From positions 1 through 64,000 of the forward strand of contig JBEKQP010000002.1 of assembly GCA_049519595.1 (NCBI GenBank): a DNA stretch of 64,000 nucleotides. The letters are read 5' to 3'. Source of the stretch: CAWBRT01 sp049519595 (GTDB taxonomy: Bacteria; Acidobacteriota; Terriglobia; Terriglobales; Acidobacteriaceae). Below, piece by piece: positions 7,168-15,900 of this stretch (the stretch's first letter is position 1; the number at the start of each line of letters is the position of its first letter). Both the position numbers and the translations under genes were made by a program. The notes under the pieces are model-generated. The model was given only the letters and a program-made list of their open reading frames with translations, was not told the origin of the DNA and did no database searches.

Positions 7168-9934
7168 CGGGTTGCTCCTCCGCCTGCTCGGGCGGGAAAT
7201 CGATTTCCGCCATGCGGCAGACCGCGCGCAAGTGGCAGTAAGTCTCATCGCAGGTCGATCGGGATGCGGAGCCCGGCGCATGCTTCGGATCTATGCGGGC
7301 GTCACCGCGCAGAAATGCCGCGGCAAGCGCTTCCAACTCCGGACCCCATTTCTCCAGGTATTCCTGCAACTCTGGGCCGCGAAGTTTTTTGGTCCCGAAG
7401 ATTTCGGGCCGGAGGCCGGTGCCCGTCATGTGGCAGTTGCCACGATTGACCAAGGCGAATGCGACCGCGGAGAGACTTGTGCCGGGAACTCGCAGCAAAG
7501 CCGTCGCATACAGTGGAAGCTGCGGACGCACGGGGCGAGGCGTGCTCCAATGCCCGGCATTGAGAGTTTGGCTGCCTGTTTTGTAGTCGATGATCACGAG
7601 CGAGCCATCTTCAAGACGATCAACGCGATCGATGCGGCCGCGCAAATCCAGGCCGGCCAATTGAAATTTAATTTCCTGTTGATGCACGACCTTGCTGAAG
7701 TTTTCCCGGCCGCGCTCGAACTTAAGCCACTCTTTGACCAGTGCGATCAGCCGCTGCCGCTCCAATTCGAGGTAGCGGTCTTCCCAAGCATCGTTCGGCT
7801 TCACATGCAGCGAGGTGAAGGCACGCTCCACAGCGGCACTGACAATTTCCTGCAAACGTTGGTCGCCACAAGTTTCGAGAGTGGATTTGTCGTAAAGCTC
7901 ATCCCAAGCGCACTGGAGGGCGGTTTCAACGAGCTGTCCACGGTTGGCCGGCGTCAAGCCCAGCTCCACTCGCTTAGCCTGGACGGCGGAAAGACGCAGC
8001 TCGACGAAAGCGCGGAACGGACAATTCGATTGATGCTCCAGAATGCGCGTCCCATGCGATCGCATTTCGCCGTCGACAAATGCCGGCGCCCGATAGTCCT
8101 GCACTGACTCCAGCGCCACCGAAGGAAATAGCTCCGCCAGGCTCCTGGAAAATGGCACGCCCAGACGGGATCCCGGCGCGCCGCAGTTGCGCTGGTGGGG
8201 GTAGAGATCGCCGCTGCCGACAATTGGCAGCATGGCAGATAGTGGCGACGGGCGGAGTTGACGATCTTCTTCGGCGGCCGGCCAACTGACCGTGACTTGC
8301 GCGGCACTTTGCAGAAGGCGAGCAGACACGCTGCGGGCAAATTCGATCTCGGCCTCGGCGGAGCTATGGGGCAAGTTGTACTCACGCTGCAGCACGAGCG
8401 GAAGCAATGGGCTCGGCGCGCTCCGTTGCGGCCATGCATCGTCGCTCCAGCCCGCGATCCAAAGCGCATCGAAGCAAGAACCGGCGGCTTCCAACTCGCC
8501 CATCACCTGCACCGGAGCGCTCTGATTCTGCGGCTTGAAAATCCTGGCGGAGGCCGTCTCGACAATGCACGCGACCACTTGTCCGAACACCATGCGTGGC
8601 CGCACCAGATCGAGGCCACCGATCTCGGCGAGCAGGTCTTCCCACGCTTCGCGAGCCTGATATTCATCAGTGGTCAACCTAAGCCCATCCACTTCAGCGG
8701 GCCAGCGCGCGGACGCAAGCAGGACGGAGATCTCACCGATCCAGCGGTTTGGGGATAGTGTTTGCGCGCGCATTACGAACTGCCGCGCAGTTTGTAATTG
8801 TCTGCTAAGTTCGAGAACCGCGTACCCCTTGGCGCCCGCCTTCGCCGTTGCCGCGAGCGCGGACTCAAGGGTTACGGAGGGCGGAAGCACTTGCGACAAA
8901 AGCCAATCGAGTTGCGCGCGCTTGTCTCCTTGTTCGCCAACCGAACCAAAATAAGGCGAGCGAAGCCAGGCGGAAAAGTCCGCAAGCGGCACCGACCCCG
9001 AGAGCAGGCGCAGGAAAATCAAAGCGCTACGGACGATTGGATACTCGGCAAGCGCACGACCAAGCGAAACGTCGAAGGCTCGTTGCGAAATATCGCGAAC
9101 CGTGAAGTATTGTTCCGGATGAAGAATGGCGGAGAAAGTCTGCTCGGTGCTGTCCTTGATTTGAGAGAGTCCGGCAATCACCACGCCAAGATTCGCCGCC
9201 GGATTCGATTCCAGGTGAGCACGCGCCCAGCCGGCGGCCATCGTCAACTCGGCGGAGCGGTCGGGCAGTTCTACTCTTCGTACCGTGTCCCCGGCAGCCG
9301 CACCAGCGCTCAAGATGCTCACGGTAACGCCTTGCGCTGAGAGCGCGGCGATCAGCTTTTGTTGTTGCGGTGTGACCCGGTCAAAGCCGGCAAATATCAT
9401 GCTCGTCGGCAGCAAGCTCTTCAGTGCCGGAAGAAGCGGTTCCAGAACGTCGATCTGCCGTGCGGAATCGAGCCACTTTCTCCCGGCAGTGACATCGCGA
9501 TAGGTGTTAGCCCACGCCAGGAAGGATCTCGACTCGACTGTACTGCCGAATTCCGGCGAGCGGAATGGAACCGAATACGCATGCATCGCTTCCCACGCCT
9601 GCAACGCAAGCCGGGCAAGTTCGCGGCCATTCAAAAGGACCGATGAGGACGGGAATTCGCCAACAATCCTGGTCCAGAGCGCCTGCTGCTGAAGCGGTCC
9701 GAGCAGAGTTTGATCGAGCGCTCCGCTCACCTGCGCCGATTGCCAAAGTTCGGTGATCCAAGCCGCCAGCGGCAACACGGAAGGCGTGCGCCATGCTCCC
9801 GCGTCTGCCTTGCGGCGTTGGTCGCAGGCGCGCAGCAGGTTGCGGGAGGCTCGTGTGTTCGCCGTAACCACAGTCGCGTCGTCGAGAGCCGCCTCGACCG
9901 TCTGCTCCAGTTGAATCCGATAGGGAACGGGCAT
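7154..9934 (-). CDS. AddB-like PD-(D/E)XK nuclease with iron-sulfur cysteines
   Basis: About 926 residues. The N-terminal two thirds look like an inactivated helicase scaffold. The C-terminal part has a RecB-type nuclease core (GRIDRVD then VIIDYKTGSQ). An isolated cysteine before the nuclease domain (SNCPFRAF) and three near the end (C895, C900, C906) fit the four-cysteine 4Fe-4S staple of AddB nucleases. It is the partner of the AddA-like helicase, with overlapping genes. The ATG at 9934 was taken over the GTG at 9949; both are possible. The family is also annotated in genomes only as probable DNA repair protein. Confidence 0.85.
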   Translation of the reverse strand: MPVPYRIQLEQTVEAALDDATVVTANTRASRNLLRACDQRRKADAGAWRTPSVLPLAAWITELWQSAQVSGALDQTLLGPLQQQALWTRIVGEFPSSSVLLNGRELARLALQAWEAMHAYSVPFRSPEFGSTVESRSFLAWANTYRDVTAGRKWLDSARQIDVLEPLLPALKSLLPTSMIFAGFDRVTPQQQKLIAALSAQGVTVSILSAGAAAGDTVRRVELPDRSAELTMAAGWARAHLESNPAANLGVVIAGLSQIKDSTEQTFSAILHPEQYFTVRDISQRAFDVSLGRALAEYPIVRSALIFLRLLSGSVPLADFSAWLRSPYFGSVGEQGDKRAQLDWLLSQVLPPSVTLESALAATAKAGAKGYAVLELSRQLQTARQFVMRAQTLSPNRWIGEISVLLASARWPAEVDGLRLTTDEYQAREAWEDLLAEIGGLDLVRPRMVFGQVVACIVETASARIFKPQNQSAPVQVMGELEAAGSCFDALWIAGWSDDAWPQRSAPSPLLPLVLQREYNLPHSSAEAEIEFARSVSARLLQSAAQVTVSWPAAEEDRQLRPSPLSAMLPIVGSGDLYPHQRNCGAPGSRLGVPFSRSLAELFPSVALESVQDYRAPAFVDGEMRSHGTRILEHQSNCPFRAFVELRLSAVQAKRVELGLTPANRGQLVETALQCAWDELYDKSTLETCGDQRLQEIVSAAVERAFTSLHVKPNDAWEDRYLELERQRLIALVKEWLKFERGRENFSKVVHQQEIKFQLAGLDLRGRIDRVDRLEDGSLVIIDYKTGSQTLNAGHWSTPRPVRPQLPLYATALLRVPGTSLSAVAFALVNRGNCHMTGTGLRPEIFGTKKLRGPELQEYLEKWGPELEALAAAFLRGDARIDPKHAPGSASRSTCDETYCHLRAVCRMAEIDFPPEQAEEQPDELD

Positions 9935-10121
9935 CAGCTTCCACCCCACGACGTGAAAAGCGCACGTAGTGGGAACCCCGGGGTTTCCGACGGATGCGCG
10001 GCGCCGCCGGCAGAGCCGTCCAGCCAGACGTTATCACCAGCCCCGCTGGCGCACAATAAGGAGTTTGGCCGTTACGGCACCCTCCTGAGTGCAACCATAG
10101 CTAACCCGGAGTTCAGCGAAC

Positions 10122-10823
10122 TCATCCAACGCGAAGGTTTGCACCGGGCCCGAGTTCGAAGGGTGGAATGCCGCGCTTGAAAATCCGTGCCCCGCGCGTG
10201 CCCTTCAGGATCGCCTCGCCGTTTTCACAACGAATCATCGCTCCCTCGCGAAGGCCCACAACCGGGATGTCGTTTTCTTCCAGATATTGCAGCAAGCGCT
10301 CCTCGCGAGTCTCGCCCATGTGGGTTGAACTTGCGTCAGGGTCGAGGTAATGAGGATTGATCTGGTAAGAAACCAGGTTCAAGGCTGCAAGGCTCAGAGG
10401 TTCGACGATGGGCATATCGTTCGTCGTGCGAATCGTCGGGCAGGCAACATTCGAGCCTGCGCTCGATCCGATGTAAGGCATTCCGCCGCGTACCCGTTCG
10501 CCGATGGCCTCAATGAGCTTGAAATCGTAGAGAGCTTTCAGCAATCGGAAGGTGTTGCCGCCGCCTACGAAAATGGCCTCGGCCGTGCGGATGGCTTTCG
10601 GCATGTCATTCACTTCGTGAAGCGACGTAACTTCGTAGCCCATTCGCGCGAACCGCTGGCGCGCCTTGTTTGCATAAGCATCGCGATCATAGAGTGCAAA
10701 TGGTACAAACAGCAGGCGGCGGGCGCCACCGAGGAAACTCCGAATTTCGGCCTCCGGATGATCCAGGTACCCAGTGCCATACACCGCGGAAGTACTAATT
10801 AGAAGCAAGCGCATCGAATGCAT
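10122..10823 (-). CDS. pepE: Peptidase E (alpha-aspartyl dipeptidase, family S51)
   Basis: A 233-residue cytoplasmic protease that hydrolyses dipeptides with N-terminal aspartate. The nucleophile elbow is GSSAGSN with Ser121; Asp136 and His158 (in NPHYL) take the places of the other triad residues of the enterobacterial enzyme. Length is normal for the family. The ATG at 10823 has AGGTG seven bases upstream; a GTG nine bases earlier is less likely. It is not in an obvious operon. Confidence 0.9.
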   Translation of the reverse strand: MHSMRLLLISTSAVYGTGYLDHPEAEIRSFLGGARRLLFVPFALYDRDAYANKARQRFARMGYEVTSLHEVNDMPKAIRTAEAIFVGGGNTFRLLKALYDFKLIEAIGERVRGGMPYIGSSAGSNVACPTIRTTNDMPIVEPLSLAALNLVSYQINPHYLDPDASSTHMGETREERLLQYLEENDIPVVGLREGAMIRCENGEAILKGTRGARIFKRGIPPFELGPGANLRVG

Positions 10824-10889
10824 TGCGTTCACCTGGAAGAGAGCTTGGGTTGCCGGAGAATGTTAACAGCTAGAAGCGGCGGAGTGTGA

Positions 10890-12701
10890 TCAGGAAACCA
10901 GCACCGGGCCGAGGCGGGAACTGGCAGGCGGCTCGGAATTGGTCAGCAACTCTTCCCGCGCCTGCTGCAGACTACTGACGACGGAGTTGAGACGACCGTC
11001 CCTGAGAACCAGCACCAGGTCACTTCTTTCCAGCGTGCTCAAGCGATGCGCGATCATGAAAGTCGTTCGACCGCGCATAAGTTTCTCCAGCGCGTCGATG
11101 ATGATCTGTTCGGCATTCACATCCACGGCACTGGTCGGCTCGTCCAGAATCAACACGGGCGCATCCTTCAGAAACGCGCGCGCAATCGCCAACCGCTGAC
11201 GCTCTCCCCCGGACAGGACCAGTCCTCCTTCGCCAATCGGAGTGTCATACTCTTTCGGCATCCGCATAATGAATTCATGGGCGCCGGCCATCTTGGCTGC
11301 TTCCACCACGTCGGCGCGACTCGCATCTGGCCGTGCATAGGCTACATTTGCGGCAACGGTCGTGGAGAACAGCATCGGCTCCTGCGGCACGATGGAATAC
11401 TGCTGGCGGAGATCGGCGAGTTTGTAATTTCGCAGGTCGACTCCATCGAGAGAAATGCAGCCCTCCACCGGGTCGTAGAACCTAGTCAGCATGTTGATCA
11501 GGGTTGTTTTACCCGATCCGCTCGGACCGGCGATGCCGACCCGCATGCCCGGTTGCACTTCGAATGACAAGTTGTTCAGCACCCGGCGTCCGTTCGTGTA
11601 CTGGAACGAGACATCCGAAAAAACAAAATGTCCCGCGACCCTTTTCAGTGAAAAATTTGCAGGACTTTCACCCAGCTCCGGAATCTCATCCAGCAGCGAA
11701 AACGCGCGCCGGACACTGGAAACAGAGGCTTGCAGTTCGGGGATCTTGCTGCTGATGTTGCGCAGGGGTTCATAAAGCTGGGCGATATAGGCCATGACAA
11801 GCAACAGTTCGCCCACGGTGATTGCGTGCGCCTGAACTTGTCTCACGCCGATCACAAGGGCGGCGGCTGTTCCCACGGCAATCGCGAAGCCAATGAGCAC
11901 ATGAAAACTGGCTTGAATGGATGCCAGGCGAATCTGTTCCGTCATGCGCTGGCGCGACTTGCGGCGGAAGAGTTCGTCTTCATGGGTTTCGCGGCCAAAC
12001 GCCTTCACCACCCGGATGGAGGCGAGCGCCTCGTGGAGGACGAGCATCGCCGAACTGTCGAGTTCGCGGACCTCATCATAGCGATTGCTGACCTTGCGGC
12101 TTGAGTTGTGGGCCAGTAGCCAAAGCACCGGAGAAAGAAACAGAGCCACAATTGCCAGCCGCCAGTTGATTTGCGCGGTGACATAGAGCATGGCAACGAA
12201 GCCAAACGCGGAGCCCACAATGGGGAGCAACCCATGGATCAAAATGTTCTGGATTGCAGCCGCGTCATATTGGATCCGGTAGGCGGTATCATTCGTGCCG
12301 CGCCGGTCGTGGAACGCCAGGCTCAACCTCTGCACATGCCATAGCAGTTGGCCTCGCAAATCGTGTACAAGTCTTTCGCCCGTATAAGTTTGCAGCAGCC
12401 AGCTTGCCAGCAACTGCAAACTGCTGAGAAGCGCGATAAAGACCAAGAGACCTGCGGCCAAAAGCAGGTAGGCGGTGTGGGTAAGTGCGGATGGAATCAG
12501 CAGGCTAAGCCAGTGCGGCAGAGGCTGCTGCCCCAGCACGGAATCGACCGCAATCTTCAGGGGTAGCGGCATCAGCAGCCCAATCGGAGTGGAAAGGACG
12601 CTCAGACCCAGAATTCCGGTCAACTGGAGCCAGCAGGGACGGGCTGAGTTTGCGACTCGCTTCCAAAACCGGCGTTCTTGTTCCCGTAGTCTTAGGCGCA
12701 C
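10890..12701 (-). CDS. ABC exporter, fused membrane and ATPase domains
   Basis: A 603-residue half-transporter that would work as a homodimer in the inner membrane. The first 320 or so residues hold six hydrophobic helices (type I exporter fold). The ATPase domain has GPSGSGKTT (about residue 395), the signature LSGGERQRLAIARAF, Walker B VLILDEP and the H-loop histidine in IAHRLST. The substrate (lipid, peptide or drug) cannot be told. The start is GTG with a purine-rich GGAGCTAGGGA upstream. It is divergent from the response-regulator gene at 13045. Confidence 0.9.
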   Translation of the reverse strand: MRLRLREQERRFWKRVANSARPCWLQLTGILGLSVLSTPIGLLMPLPLKIAVDSVLGQQPLPHWLSLLIPSALTHTAYLLLAAGLLVFIALLSSLQLLASWLLQTYTGERLVHDLRGQLLWHVQRLSLAFHDRRGTNDTAYRIQYDAAAIQNILIHGLLPIVGSAFGFVAMLYVTAQINWRLAIVALFLSPVLWLLAHNSSRKVSNRYDEVRELDSSAMLVLHEALASIRVVKAFGRETHEDELFRRKSRQRMTEQIRLASIQASFHVLIGFAIAVGTAAALVIGVRQVQAHAITVGELLLVMAYIAQLYEPLRNISSKIPELQASVSSVRRAFSLLDEIPELGESPANFSLKRVAGHFVFSDVSFQYTNGRRVLNNLSFEVQPGMRVGIAGPSGSGKTTLINMLTRFYDPVEGCISLDGVDLRNYKLADLRQQYSIVPQEPMLFSTTVAANVAYARPDASRADVVEAAKMAGAHEFIMRMPKEYDTPIGEGGLVLSGGERQRLAIARAFLKDAPVLILDEPTSAVDVNAEQIIIDALEKLMRGRTTFMIAHRLSTLERSDLVLVLRDGRLNSVVSSLQQAREELLTNSEPPASSRLGPVLVS

Positions 12702-13044
12702 TGATCCCTAGCTCCAACCAGAATTCCTGACAGTCAAGCATAGGCAACCGACACGCCACCCCGCAATCAGCGGGAATCAGTAGTTCCAAAGATTGCAACC
12801 TTAATCCTTTCGAGCCAGACCCTTAGGGGGCGTCCTATCTCTATCAGGCTCATTCAGGGGTAGCAAATTCCTAAATTGACCCAAACTGGGGAACGTGCCG
12901 GGTCGGGAATACCCGCTCGTCCGAACTCACGATTGGCCTTCCCTTCAGACACTTCGGCTGCCAGCATAACTTTTCCGGGAGATTGGCAGTTCACGCCTCC
13001 AACGCTGGCCGAACCGTCCTCAGAGTTTTCCGAGAAGAAAGCAA
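12702..13044. other. Intergenic region between divergent ABC exporter and response-regulator genes
   Basis: No convincing gene, repeat or sigma-54/FliA element is seen in these 343 bases. It should hold the promoters of both flanking genes, but none could be placed with confidence. Confidence 0.5.
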
Positions 13045-13752
13045 ATGCGAATCCTTGTCATAGAAGACGACCTGCCCTTGGCTGGTTTCCTGCAAAAGGG
13101 ATTGCAGGCGGAAAGCTATACGGTCGATGCGGCGCACGATGGGGAGACGGGCCTTGATCTAGCCCTCGATACTGAATGTGATCTGCTGGTGCTCGATCTG
13201 AATCTGCCGAAGATGGACGGCTTGACTGTCTTGCGGCGGTTGCGGCCGGCCAAACCGAACCTGCCGGTTCTGGTCTTAACCGCGCGCAGCCGGGTTGAAG
13301 ATCGCGTCCAAGCCCTGGATTGCGGAGCCGATGACTGTCTCAACAAGCCTTTTTCATTTGCCGAAGTGAGCGCCCGCATACGCGCACTGGCGCGCCGCGG
13401 ACGGCCCGCGTTGGATTCGACGTTGGCGTTGAAGATCGCCGATCTCACCCTGGACCGCATCGAGCGCCGTGTCGAGCGTGCCGGCAAGCGGATCGAGCTG
13501 ACCTCGAAGGAATTCGCCCTGCTGGAGTATTTGATGATGAATACGGGAAGGCGAGTCAGCCGGTCGATGATCGTAGAACACGTCTGGAATCTCAACTTCG
13601 ACACGGCCACCAACGTCGTGGACGTCTATATCAACTACCTGCGCAAGAAAATTGACGGCGGCTTCAGCTGCAAACTGATCCACACAATCCGCGGCGTGGG
13701 ATATGAATTGAGCGAATCAGGAGGAACGGCGCAACAATTGCCGTTATTGTAA
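13045..13752 (+). CDS. OmpR/PhoB-family response regulator
   Basis: A 235-residue two-domain transcription factor. The receiver domain has the acidic pair Asp8/Asp9, phospho-acceptor Asp51, Thr79 and Lys101, all intact. A winged-helix DNA-binding domain follows from about residue 130 (LTSKEFALLEYLM, then VYINYLRKKI and HTIRGVGY). Its stop codon overlaps the start of the degenerate kinase gene by one base, so the pair is likely co-expressed. It sits directly upstream of the flagellar activators, which suggests but does not prove a motility role. Confidence 0.9.
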   Translation: MRILVIEDDLPLAGFLQKGLQAESYTVDAAHDGETGLDLALDTECDLLVLDLNLPKMDGLTVLRRLRPAKPNLPVLVLTARSRVEDRVQALDCGADDCLNKPFSFAEVSARIRALARRGRPALDSTLALKIADLTLDRIERRVERAGKRIELTSKEFALLEYLMMNTGRRVSRSMIVEHVWNLNFDTATNVVDVYINYLRKKIDGGFSCKLIHTIRGVGYELSESGGTAQQLPLL

Positions 13753-14543
13753 TGAAATCCACTCTGACAAGAGATCCGCAGTCCGAACGTGAGCAGTTCG
13801 TCAGTGACTTGTTTCACGCGCTTTCGCAACCGCTCACAGGGCTGCGTTGTTCGCTCGAAGTGGCGCTTGGGAAACCCGCCATTTCGGTTCAGGAAGCCCA
13901 CTGTGCACTCGAACACGCTTTACATGCCACCGAACGCGTGTACCAGTCGGTTCTTTTCATCCGCCAGCTCGCGGAGGCCGACCGCACTCCGCCGCTCAAA
14001 CGCGTGCGGCTCGAGGAAGCGCTGCTGGAGTTGCACAACGAGATCTTGCCCGTCGCCGAAAGCATGGGTGTGGAAATGTCGTTGCAGGAAGCCGATAGCG
14101 TTGAAGTCCTTGCCTCCGCGGAAAACATCTCCCGGGCCCTTTTTCTGGTTGCGGACTTTGCCTTGCGGGAGTTGCGGGCCAAGGAGAGTCTCTCGCTTTC
14201 AATCGGGTGCCAGGGCTCTTCCGCGGTGGTCCGAATCGAGCGGCATTGCGATCATGCTCTGAACGGCTTTGAACTTCTGGATGGATTCGATGTTCCCACG
14301 GCGCGGCGGGGACTGGCACTGGCGTTTCGTCTGCTGTCATCCATGGGAGCACAGATCGAATCCGATCTGGCTGGCAAGTGGATGCAAATCCGCTTCCCTC
14401 GAAATGATCGTGACAGCCCTGAGGCGCGGAACAGTTGTGACAGAGTTGATGCGTGGATGGAGAGTCGAAGCCGGGACCGGTTCAGCTCCGAAAAATCCAT
14501 CCGGGAATTTCCTCCCGTGACCGAGACTCTTAACCGCGTCTAA
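13752..14543 (+). CDS. Degenerate histidine-kinase-like protein
   Basis: A soluble protein of 263 residues. Near residue 22 it has FHALSQPLTGLR, which resembles a histidine-kinase H-box (H-x-L-x-x-P-L), and a long helical region follows. The ATPase part is recognisable only by faint N-box-like and G2-like stretches (NISRALFLVADFAL, RRGLALAF); the D-x-G-x-G ATP-lid motif is missing. It may act as a phosphotransfer or sensing partner and not as an active kinase. It has no membrane segment. It overlaps the OmpR-type regulator gene and lies just ahead of the receiver-containing activator. Confidence 0.65.
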   Translation: MKSTLTRDPQSEREQFVSDLFHALSQPLTGLRCSLEVALGKPAISVQEAHCALEHALHATERVYQSVLFIRQLAEADRTPPLKRVRLEEALLELHNEILPVAESMGVEMSLQEADSVEVLASAENISRALFLVADFALRELRAKESLSLSIGCQGSSAVVRIERHCDHALNGFELLDGFDVPTARRGLALAFRLLSSMGAQIESDLAGKWMQIRFPRNDRDSPEARNSCDRVDAWMESRSRDRFSSEKSIREFPPVTETLNRV

Positions 14544-14573
14544 TTGACTTTTTTAATTTGGATTAATTATTGG
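14544..14573 (+). promoter_or_regulatory. AT-rich spacer with a possible sigma-70 -35 box
   Basis: This spacer is notably AT-rich for the region. TTGACT (14544-14549) matches a -35 box, but no good -10 box follows at the usual distance. It could drive the activator gene starting at 14588. Confidence 0.25.
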
Positions 14574-14587
14574 ACAGGGCGTAACTC

Positions 14588-15820
14588 ATGACCACAGCCG
14601 CTCAGAACTTTTCCGCTCCCGGTTCGCGCAACGTGCTTATCGCCAGTTCCAATCAGCTTCGCCGTCAGCGCTGGATTGAATCTTTGCATCGCGCCTCCTG
14701 GCCTACGCGCGAGGCCTGCGGCGGCGCCGATGCCTTAAGCCAGCTTGAAACCAGCGGCGGCTGCCGGCTTCTGTTGCTGGATCAGAAGCTGCCCGACCTT
14801 GACACACAAGAGCTCGTGGGGATCATCGAATCGCGATTCCCTTCGACCGACGTCGTACTGCTCGACGCCGAAACGGGCCGCGCCCAACTGCCGCTGGAAC
14901 TGCGAAATTCGCCTCTCTACCACGCCTTGGCCAGCTTCGAAAGCGAAGGCGACCCCCTTTTATCATCCGCGCAGATGCTAAAGCCAGCGTTCGCCGGAGA
15001 GTCAGGACCCATACTGGCCATCGCGGCAGGGCCGGCGCGCAACGGCGAGCACGAGCGTGGCGCCGAAGCCTTGGCCGGAATGGTCGGAACTTCGCCGGTC
15101 ATGCGCCGGCTCTATCGCATGGTCCGGTTGGTCGCACCTCGCGATACAACCGTACTCATCACGGGCGAAAGCGGGACAGGCAAGGAGTTGGTTGCCGAAG
15201 CGCTGCATCGGCTCGGCCCCCGATCGGCGCACCCTTTCGTGGTCGTAAACTGCGCCGCAATTCCAGAAACCTTGCTCGAGGCTGAATTATTCGGACACAC
15301 GCGCGGAGCCTTCACCGGCGCCGTGCAGTCTCGGGTCGGCAAGGTTCACAGCGCGCACGGCGGCACGCTCCTGCTCGACGAAATTGGCGAGATGCCCATG
15401 GCTGTGCAGGCGAAGCTGCTGCGTTTTTTGGAGAACCGCGAAGTGCAGCGCCTGGGAAGCTCCGATACCTTTCGGGTGGACGTGCGGGTGGTTGCGGCCA
15501 CCAACGCTAAGCTTCAGGAAAAGGTCGCGGCTCGCGAGTTTCGTCAGGACTTGTTCTATCGGCTGGCGGTATTTCCAATCCAGGCACCGCCTCTGCGCGA
15601 GCGCGGCGACGACGTGCAGGAGCTGGCGCGTTTTTTTGCCAAGCAATTTTGCGGCGAGTCGGTTCGCCTCAGCCGTCCCGTGATGGAGTTATTGCATTCC
15701 CATTCCTGGCCGGGAAACGTCCGCGAGCTGAGACACGCGCTGGAGCGGGCATCCATCCTGCTGGAAGACGGCAACGTATTGTTGCCCGAGCATTTCTCGC
15801 TGGCGCTTCCGCTGCCCTGA
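14588..15820 (+). CDS. Sigma-54 activator with degenerate receiver and no DNA-binding domain
   Basis: A 410-residue AAA+ enhancer-binding-type protein. Residues 14-105 resemble a receiver: Asp65 sits at the phospho-acceptor place (LLLLDQKLPD) but the acidic pair is replaced by Ser/Asn and no conserved lysine is evident. The AAA+ domain is intact: Walker A GESGTGKE (193-200), GAFTGA (240-245), Walker B LLLDEIGE and the arginine-finger region. The protein stops right after the AAA+ helical subdomain, so the Fis-type helix-turn-helix is missing, as in Helicobacter pylori FlgR, which activates flagellar sigma-54 promoters without its own DNA-binding domain. It precedes a complementary activator. 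Confidence 0.88.
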   Translation: MTTAAQNFSAPGSRNVLIASSNQLRRQRWIESLHRASWPTREACGGADALSQLETSGGCRLLLLDQKLPDLDTQELVGIIESRFPSTDVVLLDAETGRAQLPLELRNSPLYHALASFESEGDPLLSSAQMLKPAFAGESGPILAIAAGPARNGEHERGAEALAGMVGTSPVMRRLYRMVRLVAPRDTTVLITGESGTGKELVAEALHRLGPRSAHPFVVVNCAAIPETLLEAELFGHTRGAFTGAVQSRVGKVHSAHGGTLLLDEIGEMPMAVQAKLLRFLENREVQRLGSSDTFRVDVRVVAATNAKLQEKVAAREFRQDLFYRLAVFPIQAPPLRERGDDVQELARFFAKQFCGESVRLSRPVMELLHSHSWPGNVRELRHALERASILLEDGNVLLPEHFSLALPLP

Positions 15821-15869
15821 CCTTTTTGGACAATTAACATCAGAGACTTCTAACGCTGTCGGCCGCGGT

Positions 15870-15886
15870 TTGGCAGAGCTCGTGCA
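15870..15886 (+). promoter_or_regulatory. Possible sigma-54 promoter (GG-N10-GC)
   Basis: TTGGCAGAGCTCGTGCA matches TGGCAC-N5-TTGCA with two mismatches and has the exact GG-N10-GC spacing. A start about 12 bases after the GC would leave only about four bases before the ATG at 15901, so it is either a near-leaderless promoter or chance. Confidence 0.4.
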
Positions 15887-15900
15887 CTTTGCGTGGGCAT

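Noticed and set aside
9950..10121. GGAACCCCGGGGTTTCC palindrome near 9970
   Set aside because: A short G+C palindrome without a U-tract or second copy; not distinctive enough to annotate.
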